From: Bin16 sp965206315
Lineage (GTDB): Bacteria; Chloroflexota; Dehalococcoidia; Lucifugimonadales; Australimonadaceae
Direction of reading: 5' to 3'
DNA: 64,000 nucleotides
Assembly (NCBI GenBank): GCA_965206315.1
Contig: OZ242210.1
Location: forward strand, 1,612,001 to 1,676,000
Part shown: piece by piece, positions 25,466 through 33,895 of the stretch
Layout of the letters: every line of letters starts with the position of its first letter
Position numbering within the stretch: the stretch's first letter is position 1
Translations under genes and position numbers: made by a program
The notes under the pieces: generated by a model
What the model was told of the DNA's origin: nothing
Database searches by the model: none
What the model saw: only the letters and a program-made list of their open reading frames with translations

Positions 25466-26575
25466 TCACACGCTGGCCAGGGTACGGCTCTTGCGCCACT
25501 CCTCGAGCGCGACGTCGACGGGGGGCTCGGGCATCGGTGTGGGGATGGACTTGCCGTAGAGCCGGGCGACGTTTTCGGCCAGCACCTTCGCTTGGGTCGT
25601 TGGTTCAAGGTGTCCCAGCGTGCGGTCGATCACCTCGTCGGAGAAGAGCCAGATGTTCCCCGTGCCCACGTGAGGGTAGTCCGTGGACCACATGAAGTTG
25701 TCCGCGCCGTACCATTGCAGCAAACGGCCGCCGACCTCGTCCTCCGTGAAGGTTGAGTAGCACTGCCGGTAGAAGTACTCGCTGGGCTTCAGCCGGAGCG
25801 ACTGGCGCCGGGAGCGTTTGTCCATCTCCGTCAACCAGAAGGGGATCCAGCCCACCTCCACCTCGGCCACGATGATCTTCAGGTTTGGGTGACGCTCCAG
25901 CACGCCGGAGCAGATGATGTCCGTCAGCGCCTCGGCCGTGACCTGCTTGTGGCCGCTGGCGCTGCGCTTGAGCGAGGCGAGGTGGTCCCGCCCCCGGCCT
26001 GCTTCGCGCGCTCCGGCCTCGTAAGAGCTGAACCCCGTGTTGATGTGCATGCTCACGGGCGCGTCCATGTCCTGCGCTGCAGCCCAGAACCGCTCGTAGT
26101 GGTCGGAGCTGAAGGGGATATCGGGGGGCGGCACCATCCAGACCGTCGCGCCGACGAGGCCCGCCTTCCGGCAGCGTTCGAGCTCCTTGATGGCATTGTC
26201 TATGTTCCACAGAGGGATCTCCGGCTGACCCCAGAGCCTGTCAGGAGCCTCCTGGCAGAACTCGATCATCCAGTCGTTGTAGACGCGAGCGCACGCCTCT
26301 GCCGCCTCGGGCGGCCTCTCGTTGTCGTACATGTCCTTGCCGAAGGTTGGGTAGAGGACCTCGGCGGCGACGCCGTCCCGGGCCATGTCTTCGAGGCGGG
26401 GGCCGGGCTCATACCCGCCCGCCCTGAAGTAGAAGCCGGTGCCGTACTCGTGCCGCAGGTGGATCGCATACTCGCGGAACCGCTCCGGGAGACGCGTCTC
26501 CCACAGGTCCAGCGGCTCGCACATGTGGGAGTCCGCCGATATGCGGGGCTGGCGGTCGCTTACTAGTGTGCTCAA
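25466..26575 (-). CDS. ACMSD-type amidohydrolase (amidohydrolase family 2)
   Basis: A 369-residue metal-dependent TIM-barrel enzyme. The start is TTG at 26575, with GGAGGT six bases upstream; the longer frame reads into the neighbouring gene. The metal site begins at ADSHMCEP (D15, H17), continues with MHINTG near residue 200 and ends with STDYPH near residue 305. This family holds decarboxylases and hydrolases such as ACMSD and 5-carboxyvanillate decarboxylase. It is the last gene of the seven-gene ring-cleavage operon and is clearly paralogous to 26610-27737 and 33896-35050. The substrate may be a ring-fission product or a carboxylated ring. Confidence 0.88.
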   Translation of the reverse strand: MSTLVSDRQPRISADSHMCEPLDLWETRLPERFREYAIHLRHEYGTGFYFRAGGYEPGPRLEDMARDGVAAEVLYPTFGKDMYDNERPPEAAEACARVYNDWMIEFCQEAPDRLWGQPEIPLWNIDNAIKELERCRKAGLVGATVWMVPPPDIPFSSDHYERFWAAAQDMDAPVSMHINTGFSSYEAGAREAGRGRDHLASLKRSASGHKQVTAEALTDIICSGVLERHPNLKIIVAEVEVGWIPFWLTEMDKRSRRQSLRLKPSEYFYRQCYSTFTEDEVGGRLLQWYGADNFMWSTDYPHVGTGNIWLFSDEVIDRTLGHLEPTTQAKVLAENVARLYGKSIPTPMPEPPVDVALEEWRKSRTLASV

Positions 26576-26609
26576 GGCTTCACCTCCAACGCGTACCTCT
26601 ACAGACTGC

Positions 26610-27737
26610 TCAAGAGATGCCGACGTAGTAGCCGTCCCGCTCCGCGCACCATTCCTGCATCGACTCGTCGTAATCGGTCGGCGCAGGCATCGGCTCCGGA
26701 ATGGGTTTGCCGTAGAGCGCCGCGACGCTCTCGCGCACGACCTTCGCACGCGTCGCGCCGGGGAGATGACCGAGGTCCCGCTCGATGATCGCGCCGGAGA
26801 AGAGCCAGGTGTCGCCGGTGCCGGGGTGTGGGTAGTCGTTCGCCCAGAGGAAGCTGTCAGTCCCCCAGCGCGAGAGCAACTGCCCGCCGACGGGGTCGTC
26901 GCTGAAGGTGGCGTAGCACTGGCGGTAGAAGTACTCGCTCGGCTGGAGCGGGAGGTCGCCTTTGCGGCGCAGCCGCTTGTCGAGCTCTTCCAGCCAGAAC
27001 GGGATCCACCCGATCTCGGTCTCGGCAACGATGATCTTCAGCCTGGGGTGCCTTTCGAGCACTCCGGAGCAGATGATGTCGGTCAGCGTGTCGGCGGCGA
27101 TCTTCTTGTGGCCGGTGGCGGTGAAGCTCAGCTCGGAGAGCGCGTCTCCCTTATTGCGGGTGCGGACCGACTCTGCCGCCTCGGCGTAGGGGCCGAAACC
27201 GTTGTTGATATGCATGCTGATGGGCGTTTCCGTGGCCTCCGCGGCGTCCCAGAACCGCTCGTAGTGGTCGGATGAGAACCGCAGGGGGTCCGGCGGCACC
27301 ATCCACGTGGTGACGCCTGCCAGCCCCTTGTTCCGGCAGCGCTCCATCTCGATGATGGCGTTCTCGATGTTCCAGAGAGGCAGGAGCGCCTGTCCCCACA
27401 GGCGGTCGAGGTCCTCCTGGCAGAACTCGATCATCCAGTCGTTGTAGACGCGGGCCGCCGCTTCCGATATCTCCGGTTCGTAGTCGAGCCGGAACACGCT
27501 CTTGGCCCGCGTGGGATACAGCACGTCCGCGACCACGCCGTCGGCGGCCATATCCTTGAGGCGGGCGACGGGGTCCCAGCCTCCTTCCCGCCGGTACTGC
27601 CCCTTGCCGTATTGCTGGCCGGGCCAGTGGAAGGCGCGGTTGCGATACTTCTCCGGCATCCGCTGCTGCCACAGGTCGAGTGGTTCCGCGACGTGTGCGT
27701 CTGCTGAGATCTTGACTTCCGCAGTGGGGTCGACCAT
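26610..27737 (-). CDS. ACMSD-type amidohydrolase (amidohydrolase family 2)
   Basis: A 375-residue paralogue of the preceding enzyme. ATG 27737 is preceded by AGGAGG. Metal-site signatures are KISADAHVAEP (D and H near residues 11-13), MHINNGFG near 190 and ANDYPHPGTG near 300. Other shared stretches include RVYNDWMIEFCQE and PSEYFYRQCY. It lies 14 bases downstream of another amidohydrolase and 34 bases before the next. Two very similar enzymes side by side suggest duplication with substrate change. Decarboxylation or hydration of a ring-cleavage product is the family expectation. Confidence 0.9.
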   Translation of the reverse strand: MVDPTAEVKISADAHVAEPLDLWQQRMPEKYRNRAFHWPGQQYGKGQYRREGGWDPVARLKDMAADGVVADVLYPTRAKSVFRLDYEPEISEAAARVYNDWMIEFCQEDLDRLWGQALLPLWNIENAIIEMERCRNKGLAGVTTWMVPPDPLRFSSDHYERFWDAAEATETPISMHINNGFGPYAEAAESVRTRNKGDALSELSFTATGHKKIAADTLTDIICSGVLERHPRLKIIVAETEIGWIPFWLEELDKRLRRKGDLPLQPSEYFYRQCYATFSDDPVGGQLLSRWGTDSFLWANDYPHPGTGDTWLFSGAIIERDLGHLPGATRAKVVRESVAALYGKPIPEPMPAPTDYDESMQEWCAERDGYYVGIS

Positions 27738-27751
27738 GTGCCCTCCTTCTC

Positions 27752-28951
27752 TTACGCGCCAACGCCGGCCAGCGACGGCACCACACCGGCCAGCTGGGGC
27801 ATGAAGCGCAGCGAGTTGCCTCCGAGCAGCGCGATCTTGGCGCTCTCCGGCATCTCCTGCTCCGCGATCAGGGGTACTCCCTCCGGCCATGGACTGCCGC
27901 CGTGCGGATAGTCCGTGGAGAACAGCCACAGGTGCTCCCCGAGGGTCTCGACCGCGTAGGGGATGTGCTGTTCGTCCGCCTCGACGGAGACGAAGAGTTG
28001 CCCGCTCTCTACGATCTCGGACGCGGTGCGCTTCATCTTTGGCGTCACGGTGGAACCCGGAGTGAAGCCGTCGTCCAGCTTCTCGATGAGGTACGGCATC
28101 CAGCCACCGAAGCTCTCAAACAGGCCGATGCGCAGGTCAGGGAACAGGTCGAAGACCCCTCCGCCAACCAAGGCCGTCAGCGCATACTGCCCTCCGATGG
28201 CGTGGTAGAGGCCGTTGGGGGCGTGCACCCACGGGGTCAGCGGGGGCCGGTTGGCGCCCCCGTGTACCCAGAGAGGCAGGTTGAGTTCCTGGCACGCCGC
28301 GTAGAGAGGGTAGAGGTCCGGGTTGTCGAGCATCCTGCCGTCGGGGCAGGCCCGCGGCAGATGCATGCCGGCGAAGTGCGGGTCCTCCTTCGCCCAGTAC
28401 TCCAGCTGGGAGATGCTCTCGGGAATGTCGCGCATGGTGAGCCCGCCCATCCACCAGAGCCTCCCGTTGCCCTCGGCGCAGTAGTTGCTCATGAAGCGGT
28501 GGTAGGAGCGGTGAAGCGCACTCTCGAATCCGACGTCACCAAGCGTGCAGAAGCCGTCAGCCTGGCTGGGGAAGATGAAGCTGACGTCGACGCCCGCGAC
28601 CTCCATGTCGCGCAGGCGTATCGACGGGTCCCAGTTGCACGTAGGATCGATGTCGTAGCCTCTGCCGGTGACGGTGGGCGCCGGTCGGGCCGGGCGGTCC
28701 TGCGGGAGCGCCGGGTCTGCGAGTTCGAACGCCTCGTCCAACCCAAGGGGACGGTCGGGATGACGCGGCCAGAAGAGCGGGGTGAAGCCTACGTCGCCGG
28801 GCTTGGCCTGCCGGGAACGGACGGCCTCGCTGAACCAGGCGTACTTTTCCCGGTACTCGGGGTCCATGGTCTCCTTGTACGTCCTGTCCAGCTCCCAGTA
28901 CTCCCGAAGGTGGCAGTCCGCGTCTACGACCACGTGTCCGTTGTAGCTCAT
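27752..28951 (-). CDS. ACMSD-type amidohydrolase, divergent member
   Basis: A 399-residue enzyme starting at ATG 28951 with AGGAG upstream. The N-terminal metal motif is VVVDADCHLREY (D10, D12, H14). A later VHGGANRPPL supplies the barrel histidine and FSTDYPHGG the distal Asp. It is longer than the two neighbours and has an insert around residues 50-110 (FTPLFWPRHPDRPLGLDEAF). It belongs to the same superfamily but to a different branch; some members are annotated as uracil-5-carboxylate decarboxylase-like or hydratases. It follows the LigB-like gene by 13 bases, so a role on the ring-opened product is plausible. Confidence 0.88.
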   Translation of the reverse strand: MSYNGHVVVDADCHLREYWELDRTYKETMDPEYREKYAWFSEAVRSRQAKPGDVGFTPLFWPRHPDRPLGLDEAFELADPALPQDRPARPAPTVTGRGYDIDPTCNWDPSIRLRDMEVAGVDVSFIFPSQADGFCTLGDVGFESALHRSYHRFMSNYCAEGNGRLWWMGGLTMRDIPESISQLEYWAKEDPHFAGMHLPRACPDGRMLDNPDLYPLYAACQELNLPLWVHGGANRPPLTPWVHAPNGLYHAIGGQYALTALVGGGVFDLFPDLRIGLFESFGGWMPYLIEKLDDGFTPGSTVTPKMKRTASEIVESGQLFVSVEADEQHIPYAVETLGEHLWLFSTDYPHGGSPWPEGVPLIAEQEMPESAKIALLGGNSLRFMPQLAGVVPSLAGVGA

Positions 28952-28964
28952 CGCGATACTCCTC

Positions 28965-29927
28965 CTAACGCCAGTAGGCGAGGGTAACCCCATGGCCGGT
29001 CCCTGCGAGGGAACGGTAGCAGGGGACGTAGTCGATAAGGGTCATGTCCAGGTCATCCACGGCGCCCGCGAGGACGACCCAGTTGAGGATCTCCGGCGTG
29101 CCCGGGGCGCGATTGAGCCGCTCCCGCGGCAGGTAGCTCAGCGTCTCGACGTCCTTGTGCTGGAGCGCCTCGATGATCTGGCGGTCCAACTCCTCGTCGA
29201 TGATCTGATGGCTGAGCCCCCCGGACGCCATGATGGCGACGCGCATATCGCTGTCCCACGACTCGATGGCGCGCCGGATCGACTGTCCCACCGTGTAGCA
29301 CCGCGCTGACGTGGCCTGATGTGGGAGGTAACGGCTGAGCAGGAACGGCACGACGGGGGTGCTACGGTCGGGCAGGAACATGTCGTAGGCGAAGGTGAAC
29401 GGGCCCTCGATGCCCGCTGTGGGGTCGGACTGGAAGCAGCTTGCGACGTCGATGCCGTCGGCGATGAGGCAGTGCATCAGCCGGTCCGCGAGCTCAGGGC
29501 ATGTGGCGTAAGACTCCACCTGCCTGAACGTCTGCTGAGGTTCGGCTGGCTTGCGCCGACCGCTGGTCTGGTGCCCGGAGCGTTCGACCTTCGATTCAGT
29601 GTGGCTCATGTAGATGCCGAACACCGGCTCCATGCGGTCCTGTGGAGGTACGCCGTGGGGGTTGCTGACGCACACGATGGCGTCGGGCGCGGTCTCCTGC
29701 AGGACGTTCGACATCTCCTCGATGGCGCGCTGGATGGACTCATAGCGTTCCTGGAGTATCGCCGGATCGAGCTCACGCTCGATCTCCGGCGAGGCCGACG
29801 CGAGCACAGCGTCGAAGTCGTATCGCGGGTCTTCCATGTCCTTCTGTCCCAGTCGCAGCCAGTCCTCCGGCTGCGACTGTATCGTCGGCCCGTGAGATGC
29901 CCCGATCCCCAGAACGATCTCCGCCAT
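28965..29927 (-). CDS. Class III extradiol dioxygenase, LigB-type catalytic subunit
   Basis: A 320-residue non-haem Fe(II) dioxygenase expected to open a catecholic ring next to its hydroxyl pair. Evidence: GIGASHGPTI with H12 at the same position as the iron ligand of LigB; H91 in CVSNPHG as the likely second ligand; and GGLSHQIIDEELDR, which holds the third-ligand region. The C-terminal stretch TPEILNW, DYVPCYRSLAGTGHGV is typical of protocatechuate/gallate dioxygenases. No separate small LigA subunit gene is present, so it would act alone as some family members do. Neighbours are a dehydrogenase upstream (18 bases) and amidohydrolases downstream. Confidence 0.88.
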   Translation of the reverse strand: MAEIVLGIGASHGPTIQSQPEDWLRLGQKDMEDPRYDFDAVLASASPEIERELDPAILQERYESIQRAIEEMSNVLQETAPDAIVCVSNPHGVPPQDRMEPVFGIYMSHTESKVERSGHQTSGRRKPAEPQQTFRQVESYATCPELADRLMHCLIADGIDVASCFQSDPTAGIEGPFTFAYDMFLPDRSTPVVPFLLSRYLPHQATSARCYTVGQSIRRAIESWDSDMRVAIMASGGLSHQIIDEELDRQIIEALQHKDVETLSYLPRERLNRAPGTPEILNWVVLAGAVDDLDMTLIDYVPCYRSLAGTGHGVTLAYWR

Positions 29928-29945
29928 TGCTGCCCTCCTCCTCGG

Positions 29946-31043
29946 TTACGGCATCAGGGTCACGTGGATAGCGCCCGGCTCGCCCTCGCCCGCGGCGGTG
30001 TCGAGGGCATGCCTCACCTCCGGCAACGGGAACTGGTGTGTCGAGATCTCGAGCAGCTCCGGATAGCTGTCGGATGTCAGGTAGGCGATGGACTCGGACA
30101 CCGACGAGTACGAGTGCCCGTGCGCCGTCTTGATGGTGATGTCCTTGCGCCGCCGCTCGCCGACCGCGCTGAGCGAGATAGGGTCGTCTCCCGCGGCGGC
30201 AAGCACCAGCGTGCATTCCTTGCTGGCGACTGCAAGCGCGTCACTGACCGCTCCCGCACCGCCCCCCGTCACGTTCACTACGACGTCGATGCCGTCGCCT
30301 CCTGTGATCTCCTGAACGCGCTCCCTGAGGTCCTCGGTCTCGATATCGATGGTGTAGTCCGCTCCGAGGCGTTTTGCCATGTCGAGACGGACGGAGTCGT
30401 GGCTCAGTCCGGTCACGATGACGCAGTCGGAGCCGGCCTGGCTCGCCGCGAAGGCGCAAGCGAGTCCCATCTGCCCCGGCCCCTGTATGAGGACGTTCTT
30501 ACCGCGCTGCGCTCCGCCGTAGCGGCACGCCCACTCGATGCCGTTGGCGAGCGGGAGGTAGAGCGCCAGCACATGTACCGGGACGGGCTTGTCCACACGA
30601 TGCATCACCGTGTTCCGGGGCAGGTACATATACTCGCTGAAGCCGCCCCAGATAGACGGCCAAACGTCTGTCGTCGTGGAGCCGTGCCTGAGCAGAGTTC
30701 CATAGCCGCGGTCCGTCTGATTGCAGAATCGGAACCGTCCTGTGTAGCAGTACTTGCAATGGAAGCACGGCACGTACTCTTCCGGGATGACCAGGTCGCC
30801 TTCCTTCACCCCCCAGCGTTCGGCGGCCTCTCTCCCCACGGCAGCCATCACTCCGACGTTCTCGTGTCCCATGATCCTGGGCACGGGGACGGGCTGACGG
30901 TACGATCGGACGTCGCTGCCGCAGATGCCGACGGCTTCTACTTTCATGAGCCCCGTCTCTGACGTGAGTTCGGGCACGTCGTACTCGCGGAGCTCGAACT
31001 GCTTCGGCGCCACGAGGGTGGCGGCCTGAGTCTTCGCGACCAT
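29946..31043 (-). CDS. Zinc-dependent medium-chain dehydrogenase
   Basis: A 365-residue MDR-superfamily alcohol/diol dehydrogenase. The catalytic zinc site is GICGSD (Cys near 42) with the following GHEN. The structural-zinc loop is CFHCKYCYTGRFRFC, and the NAD(P)-binding motif is GPGQMGLACAFAASQ. It is a close paralogue of the enzyme at 48239-49360 (shared LIQGPGQ and ALGADYTIDI-type segments). Both accompany a Rieske oxygenase of the long subgroup. In this operon it follows the oxygenase by 15 bases and precedes the extradiol dioxygenase, the expected place for an enzyme that re-aromatises a cis-diol; that step is usually done by other dehydrogenase families, so this is inference. Confidence 0.9.
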   Translation of the reverse strand: MVAKTQAATLVAPKQFELREYDVPELTSETGLMKVEAVGICGSDVRSYRQPVPVPRIMGHENVGVMAAVGREAAERWGVKEGDLVIPEEYVPCFHCKYCYTGRFRFCNQTDRGYGTLLRHGSTTTDVWPSIWGGFSEYMYLPRNTVMHRVDKPVPVHVLALYLPLANGIEWACRYGGAQRGKNVLIQGPGQMGLACAFAASQAGSDCVIVTGLSHDSVRLDMAKRLGADYTIDIETEDLRERVQEITGGDGIDVVVNVTGGGAGAVSDALAVASKECTLVLAAAGDDPISLSAVGERRRKDITIKTAHGHSYSSVSESIAYLTSDSYPELLEISTHQFPLPEVRHALDTAAGEGEPGAIHVTLMP

Positions 31044-31058
31044 CCTCGACCTCCCCGT

Positions 31059-32384
31059 TCAGCTGCCGATTCCGGCATAGAGCCGGGGGCGCTGGCGCTC
31101 GATGCACTCGTCGAACGTGACATCCTTCTCTTCCACGAACTGTACGCCGACAACGGAGTACGCCTCCGGCGTGTGCGGCTCTGCCGGCTCGATGCCCTCT
31201 TGCAGGTCGATCGCCTGGCCAAGCATCAGGCGCCGGGCCTGGATGATGGCGATGTCCGTCACGCCGAGGTGCTCCTTGGTGCGATTGGCGATCGCGCCCA
31301 TCGTGACCTGGGCCATCGAGTCCTGGATGCCCGTGCCGGCAAGGCCGGTGAAGTTCAGTTCCTTCTGCATCGTGCGGTCGATCAGGAAGTCGTTGTCGCG
31401 GTTGCGGATGGTCCGGTAGGTGCCGGGGATGAGTCCGCCGTGCATGTTGACTCCACCGGCGAGGTCGTGGTCCTTGGCGATCCCGGCGAGCTGGTGTTCC
31501 CGCTCTTCCTCCGTGTAGGGGCGGTCGACCCGGGAAGAGAGGTTGAATGACCAGCAGTTGTAGTCGTCGATGGGTACGAAGGCGTGTCCGCCCCCGCCGC
31601 GCGGCGTCATGGAGTAGAAGGGCATGAGGAAGTGGTTGAAGCGCCAGTAGTACTTGTTCTCGGCTTCGAGGTTCCTGCGCGCCCCGACCAGCAGGCCGTA
31701 GTCCGTGCGCTTGGTCATGAACTTCGGCGCATCGTCCGCCGTCCGGTAGAGGAGGTCGAGGTCGGTGCTGCCCTTGATGCGCTCCTTGAAGGCGTCGGTC
31801 TTGCGGTAGCGGTCGAGGCCTGCGTGCAGGAAGTTGGTGTGGACGGAGTCGATGCCTCCGTCGATGGCTTGGGCGAAGTTGCACTCCCTGAGGTACTTGG
31901 TATGGAGCCGGTGCTCCTCCGGCACGTCCATGAAACGGAACTGTGGGAGCTCGGGAGGCATGAACTCCCTGGGCCCGAGGTACGCCCAGATGAGCCCGCC
32001 CCCGTCTCGTATCTCATAGGACACCAACTTGACCTTGTGCTTGAAGTTGCTCTCCGGCGACTCGGTCGGCATGTCGATGCAGTTCCCGGCCACGTCGTAC
32101 TTCCAGCCGTGGTAGGGACAGCGAAGGCCGCTCTCTTCGTTGCGCCCGAAGAAGAGGCTGGTCTGCCGGTGCGCGCAGAGCTCCTCGACGAGGCCGAGCC
32201 GCCCTTCGCTGTCACGGAACGCGATGAGATCCTCACAGAAGATGCGGACGCGCACGGGAGGACAGTCCGGCTCGGGCAGTTCCTCCTGCAGCAGGATGGG
32301 AGTCCAGTACCTCCGCAGCAGGTCGCCCATCGGAGTACCAGGGCCGACCCTCGTCAGCATCTCCGTCTGCTCGACGCTCAGCAT
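31059..32384 (-). CDS. Rieske ring-hydroxylating oxygenase alpha subunit
   Basis: Rieske oxygenase (441 aa) of the seven-gene ring-cleavage operon. Rieske ligands are C70, H72, C89 and H92 (first knuckle CAHRQTS). The mononuclear iron segment is GGIDSVHTNFLH with D179, H182 and H187. It is most like the copy at 49414-50748 in the GGIDSxHxNxLH and RNEExGLRC stretches. It begins two bases after the stop codon of the bicupin gene and ends 15 bases before the dehydrogenase gene. Electron-supplying components are not in the operon. Confidence 0.93.
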   Translation of the reverse strand: MLSVEQTEMLTRVGPGTPMGDLLRRYWTPILLQEELPEPDCPPVRVRIFCEDLIAFRDSEGRLGLVEELCAHRQTSLFFGRNEESGLRCPYHGWKYDVAGNCIDMPTESPESNFKHKVKLVSYEIRDGGGLIWAYLGPREFMPPELPQFRFMDVPEEHRLHTKYLRECNFAQAIDGGIDSVHTNFLHAGLDRYRKTDAFKERIKGSTDLDLLYRTADDAPKFMTKRTDYGLLVGARRNLEAENKYYWRFNHFLMPFYSMTPRGGGGHAFVPIDDYNCWSFNLSSRVDRPYTEEEREHQLAGIAKDHDLAGGVNMHGGLIPGTYRTIRNRDNDFLIDRTMQKELNFTGLAGTGIQDSMAQVTMGAIANRTKEHLGVTDIAIIQARRLMLGQAIDLQEGIEPAEPHTPEAYSVVGVQFVEEKDVTFDECIERQRPRLYAGIGS

Positions 32385-32385
32385 G

Positions 32386-33591
32386 TCAGTCCTCCTTCAG
32401 CCACTCTTCGTCCCACTCGAAGTCCGGGTTCGTGTACGCCTCCTCCGGCATGAGCGAGGTGAGCCCGCGCTTGGCCAGCTCTTCCTCGAACTTCTGCCGG
32501 ATCCAGGGGTCCTGCTCGTGGAAGGGGATCATGCGCTTGGAGTCGGCGGAGGGGTTCGCGCCCGGCCGCGGCGCCCGGATGCGGAGCTGTCTGTTCTCGA
32601 CGGGCCCGGCGTTCATATGCATGTGGTACCAGTGGTAGGGCGGCACGAACACAGCCCCTTCCTTCCATGGCGCGACCAGATAGTCGCCGCCCTCCGGCCA
32701 CATGAGGACGAACCCGTCCGCCTCCTGGATGCCGACGATGGTGACGCCCGCCGCGTGGCGGTGGGCGGCCCGATACCTTCGCGAGGGAAGAACCATGAGG
32801 CTGGTACTGAACGCGGAGCCGGGGAAGAAGATGCCGCCTCGGTAAGAGAGGCGGCCTGCCCCGCCGCCGACCTCCAGCTTGTCCCACACCGACAGGTCGG
32901 GGAAGAAGTTGCCGTACCAGCGCATGCTGCTCCGGCCAGCGGACCGGGAGTCCTCCGCCAGCGTACCTGTTCCTGAACCTGGCTCGTAGCCCATCGACCG
33001 GGCGCCCGACGAGAAGCTCGCCGACCCTGAGAGGCGTACGGGTTGTGCTGCCGCCGAGTAGAACTTTGCCTGGTTCCCGTACAACTGGGTGGTGTCGACG
33101 TAGGGGTTGTTGAAGAAGTAGTCCTCGCTCGGGTTCGTGCCCATGGCCATCGGCAGCAGGTTCACGTGGAGCGTGATCGCAGGCTGATCACCTCTCGCAT
33201 TGCTGAGCTCGTAGTTGTAGTTGACCGGGATGCGGAACAGGCTGTGTTTCTGCCACTCGAAAGTGATCTTCGGCTGGCCCTCGGCCCAGACGTTCGCGAT
33301 GCCGTTGCCCTCGAAGACGTAGATGACCTCTTCGAGCGCCATGCGGAACGGAGGGATCGTCTCTCCGGGAGGAATCTCCAGTACGTGGACGTGCTCGATG
33401 CCACGGTGGCCTTCGAGGCTGATGACGGCGGCGGGGCATCCGCGCAGCGACCAGTATCCACGTTCGAGGGTGCGGGCGTCCTCAACGTAGTATCCCCTGT
33501 GGACGGGAACATCCTGCTTGGCCAACCAGCCGTCGTAGGCGTGGTTGCGCCAGAAGTCGACTATCTCGGGAAGGGCGGGTTCTGTGACCAT
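32386..33591 (-). CDS. Bicupin protein heading the ring-cleavage operon
   Basis: A 401-residue two-domain cupin. ATG 33591 is preceded by AGGAGGTCCT; longer in-frame starts fall in the promoter region. The N-terminal cupin covers about residues 65-160 (HVLEIPPGETIPPFRMALEE, then YVFEGNGIANVWAEG) with few metal ligands. The C-terminal cupin has AAHRHAAGVTIVGIQEADG and PPYHWYHMHMNAG, a full set of histidines near residues 280-340. Only the second domain therefore looks able to bind metal. It differs from the bicupin at 15349. It is the first gene after the promoter at 33670-33698. It could be a dioxygenase, isomerase or substrate sensor. Confidence 0.8.
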   Translation of the reverse strand: MVTEPALPEIVDFWRNHAYDGWLAKQDVPVHRGYYVEDARTLERGYWSLRGCPAAVISLEGHRGIEHVHVLEIPPGETIPPFRMALEEVIYVFEGNGIANVWAEGQPKITFEWQKHSLFRIPVNYNYELSNARGDQPAITLHVNLLPMAMGTNPSEDYFFNNPYVDTTQLYGNQAKFYSAAAQPVRLSGSASFSSGARSMGYEPGSGTGTLAEDSRSAGRSSMRWYGNFFPDLSVWDKLEVGGGAGRLSYRGGIFFPGSAFSTSLMVLPSRRYRAAHRHAAGVTIVGIQEADGFVLMWPEGGDYLVAPWKEGAVFVPPYHWYHMHMNAGPVENRQLRIRAPRPGANPSADSKRMIPFHEQDPWIRQKFEEELAKRGLTSLMPEEAYTNPDFEWDEEWLKED

Positions 33592-33669
33592 AGGACCTCC
33601 TCTTGTTGACGCCGCGCCTGGGCGAGTACCAGAGGCCCTGAGAGGGCGCAGCGAGCGCTGCTCGCTCGG

Positions 33670-33698
33670 ACGGTACGACGCTGTCCGTGCACTGTCAA
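33670..33698 (-). promoter_or_regulatory. Promoter of the seven-gene ring-cleavage operon
   Basis: On the minus strand, TTGACA (33698-33693) is followed after exactly 17 bases by TACCGT (33675-33670). The -35 box is perfect and the -10 box weak, as expected for a regulated promoter. The predicted start near 33663 leaves a leader of about 72 bases, which includes a small hairpin (AGCGAG-CGCTG-CTCGCT, 33650-33666). Confidence 0.65.
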
Positions 33699-33715
33699 AT
33701 GAGCGTTGTGCACTG
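33687..33715. promoter_or_regulatory. Direct repeat operator candidate over the -35 box
   Basis: The octamer GTGCACTG occurs twice in the same orientation, at 33687-33694 and 33708-33715. The two copies are 21 bases apart, two helical turns. One overlaps the -35 box and spacer of the ring-cleavage operon promoter; the other lies just upstream of it. GTGCAC is itself palindromic. This is the arrangement expected for a regulator binding two adjacent faces. Confidence 0.5.
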
Positions 33716-33835
33716 GTAGCCACAGCCTCCTGCTGTATTGCGTATTCCGTCTGACTGAAGAGTAACGACGCCGAAAATCGAAGTACTGGTACCACTACCG
33801 CAGGGCAGAGTCTCGTTTCCCAGCCCGCTGCAGGT

Positions 33836-33864
33836 TTGAATTCACACTGAGGGCGGGCTACGAT
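33836..33864 (+). promoter_or_regulatory. Promoter of the plus-strand operon starting at 33896
   Basis: TTGAAT (33836-33841) and TACGAT (33859-33864) are separated by 17 bases, with four of six matches in each box. The predicted start near 33871 gives a 25-base leader containing the RBS of the amidohydrolase gene. It is back to back with the promoter at 33670-33698. The 304-base divergent region holds no gene. Confidence 0.5.
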
Positions 33865-33895
33865 TCGGGCGTCCTTCGAGGGTAGAGGAGGATGC

